From assembly GCA_934424575.1 (NCBI GenBank), contig CAKRXU010000031.1, positions 1 to 32,807 of the forward strand: a stretch of DNA of 32,807 nt, read 5' to 3'. Below the pieces are notes generated by a model that made no database searches, was not told the origin of the DNA, and saw only the letters and a program-made list of their open reading frames with translations. The translations under genes were made by a program, and so were the position numbers. The stretch comes from an uncultured Blautia sp. (lineage in GTDB: Bacteria; Bacillota; Clostridia; Lachnospirales; Lachnospiraceae). Shown in pieces: positions 32,714-32,807 of this stretch; position 1 is the first letter of the stretch; the number at the start of each line of letters is the position of its first letter.

Positions 32714-32807
32714 TTGACACTCCCCACAGATAAAGCAGGGGGATTCTTGCTTCTACCACTACTGCATTGGTGAATACCTTACGGTACTGCAATGTCTTAC
32801 ACAGTGT
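32714..32807 (-). mobile_element. Probable right end / omega-RNA region of an IS200/IS605-type (TnpB) element, cut by window edge
   Basis: Read on minus, the stretch ends GAAGCAAGAATCCCCCTGC then TTTATCTGTGGGGAGTGTCAAG. This is the sequence type I know from the 3' end of IS605/IS1341-like tnpB elements (CCCC...GGGG hairpin, then AGTGTCAA). Upstream is a nested hairpin, CATTG...CAATG enclosing TACC-GTAA-GGTA (about 32765-32795), as expected for the structured RNA at such ends. A minus frame stays open from the window edge to a TAA at 32709-32711 and could be the tnpB C-terminus, but it is too short to identify. The main body lies beyond the window. The exact boundary is approximate. Confidence 0.6.

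Noticed and set aside
1..32807. CRISPR array, tRNA or rRNA genes, prophage or a defence island
   Set aside because: No regularly spaced repeats, tRNA-like cloverleaf, rRNA sequence or phage genes were noticed on either strand by eye.

Overview
The window looks like a chromosomal segment of a gut Lachnospiraceae bacterium, most likely Blautia or a close relative. The strongest clue is a 663-residue GH31 alpha-glucosidase whose length, N-terminus and active-site numbering (W169, D307, D420) match, from memory, the characterised Ruminococcus (now Blautia) obeum enzyme. Strong AGGAGG ribosome-binding sites, AddAB instead of RecBCD, and a CIRCE-like heat-shock operator also fit a low-to-mid GC Firmicute. 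Almost every gene is on the minus strand; only one small membrane-protein gene reads plus. No rRNA, tRNA or CRISPR array was seen.

Layout, left to right. (1) 4-7225: a 143-bp inverted-repeat-bounded element, then the addB-addA recombination-repair operon (minus). (2) 7357-7794: a plus-strand membrane protein with a degenerate FMN-binding-like domain, ending at a bidirectional terminator next to a partial copy of the 143-bp element. (3) 7891-11641: a methyltransferase-hslO-nadE operon (minus). (4) 11745-12845: a secreted lipoprotein with its own promoter. (5) 13045-15111: a HelD-type helicase whose promoter lies inside the terminator of the next operon. (6) 15248-19757: a MarR regulator followed by two ABC exporter half-transporters, all translationally coupled, with a palindromic operator at the promoter. 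(7) 20064-22872: clpB with a CIRCE-like operator, followed by a 57-residue DUF4250 gene. (8) 22996-23294: an AT-rich stretch with no convincing gene. (9) 23372-31380: a carbohydrate-use locus made of a LacI-type regulator, solute-binding lipoprotein, two permeases, a GH13 oligo-1,6-glucosidase and a GH31 alpha-glucosidase. (10) 31462-32694: a MYG1-family protein with an extra C-terminal domain. (11) 32714-32807: what looks like the right end and omega-RNA region of an IS200/IS605-type (TnpB) element cut by the window edge.

How the genes work together. The sugar locus is a coherent import-and-hydrolyse module. The lipoprotein captures an oligosaccharide, the two permeases import it with an ATPase encoded elsewhere, and the two cytoplasmic glucosidases cleave it. 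Residues that set linkage preference in both enzymes point to alpha-1,6 (isomalto-oligosaccharide) substrates. The MarR-ABC set looks like a self-regulated drug or peptide exporter. The rest is mostly housekeeping and stress physiology: DNA repair, NAD synthesis, redox chaperone, disaggregase and RNA polymerase recycling.

No clearly new multi-gene system is evident. The items most worth a second look are the MYG1 C-terminal extension, the transposon end abutting the MYG1 leader, the dispersed inverted-repeat element that supplies the nadE stop codon, the acidic insertion in NadE, and the shared operator-like motif in the sugar locus.
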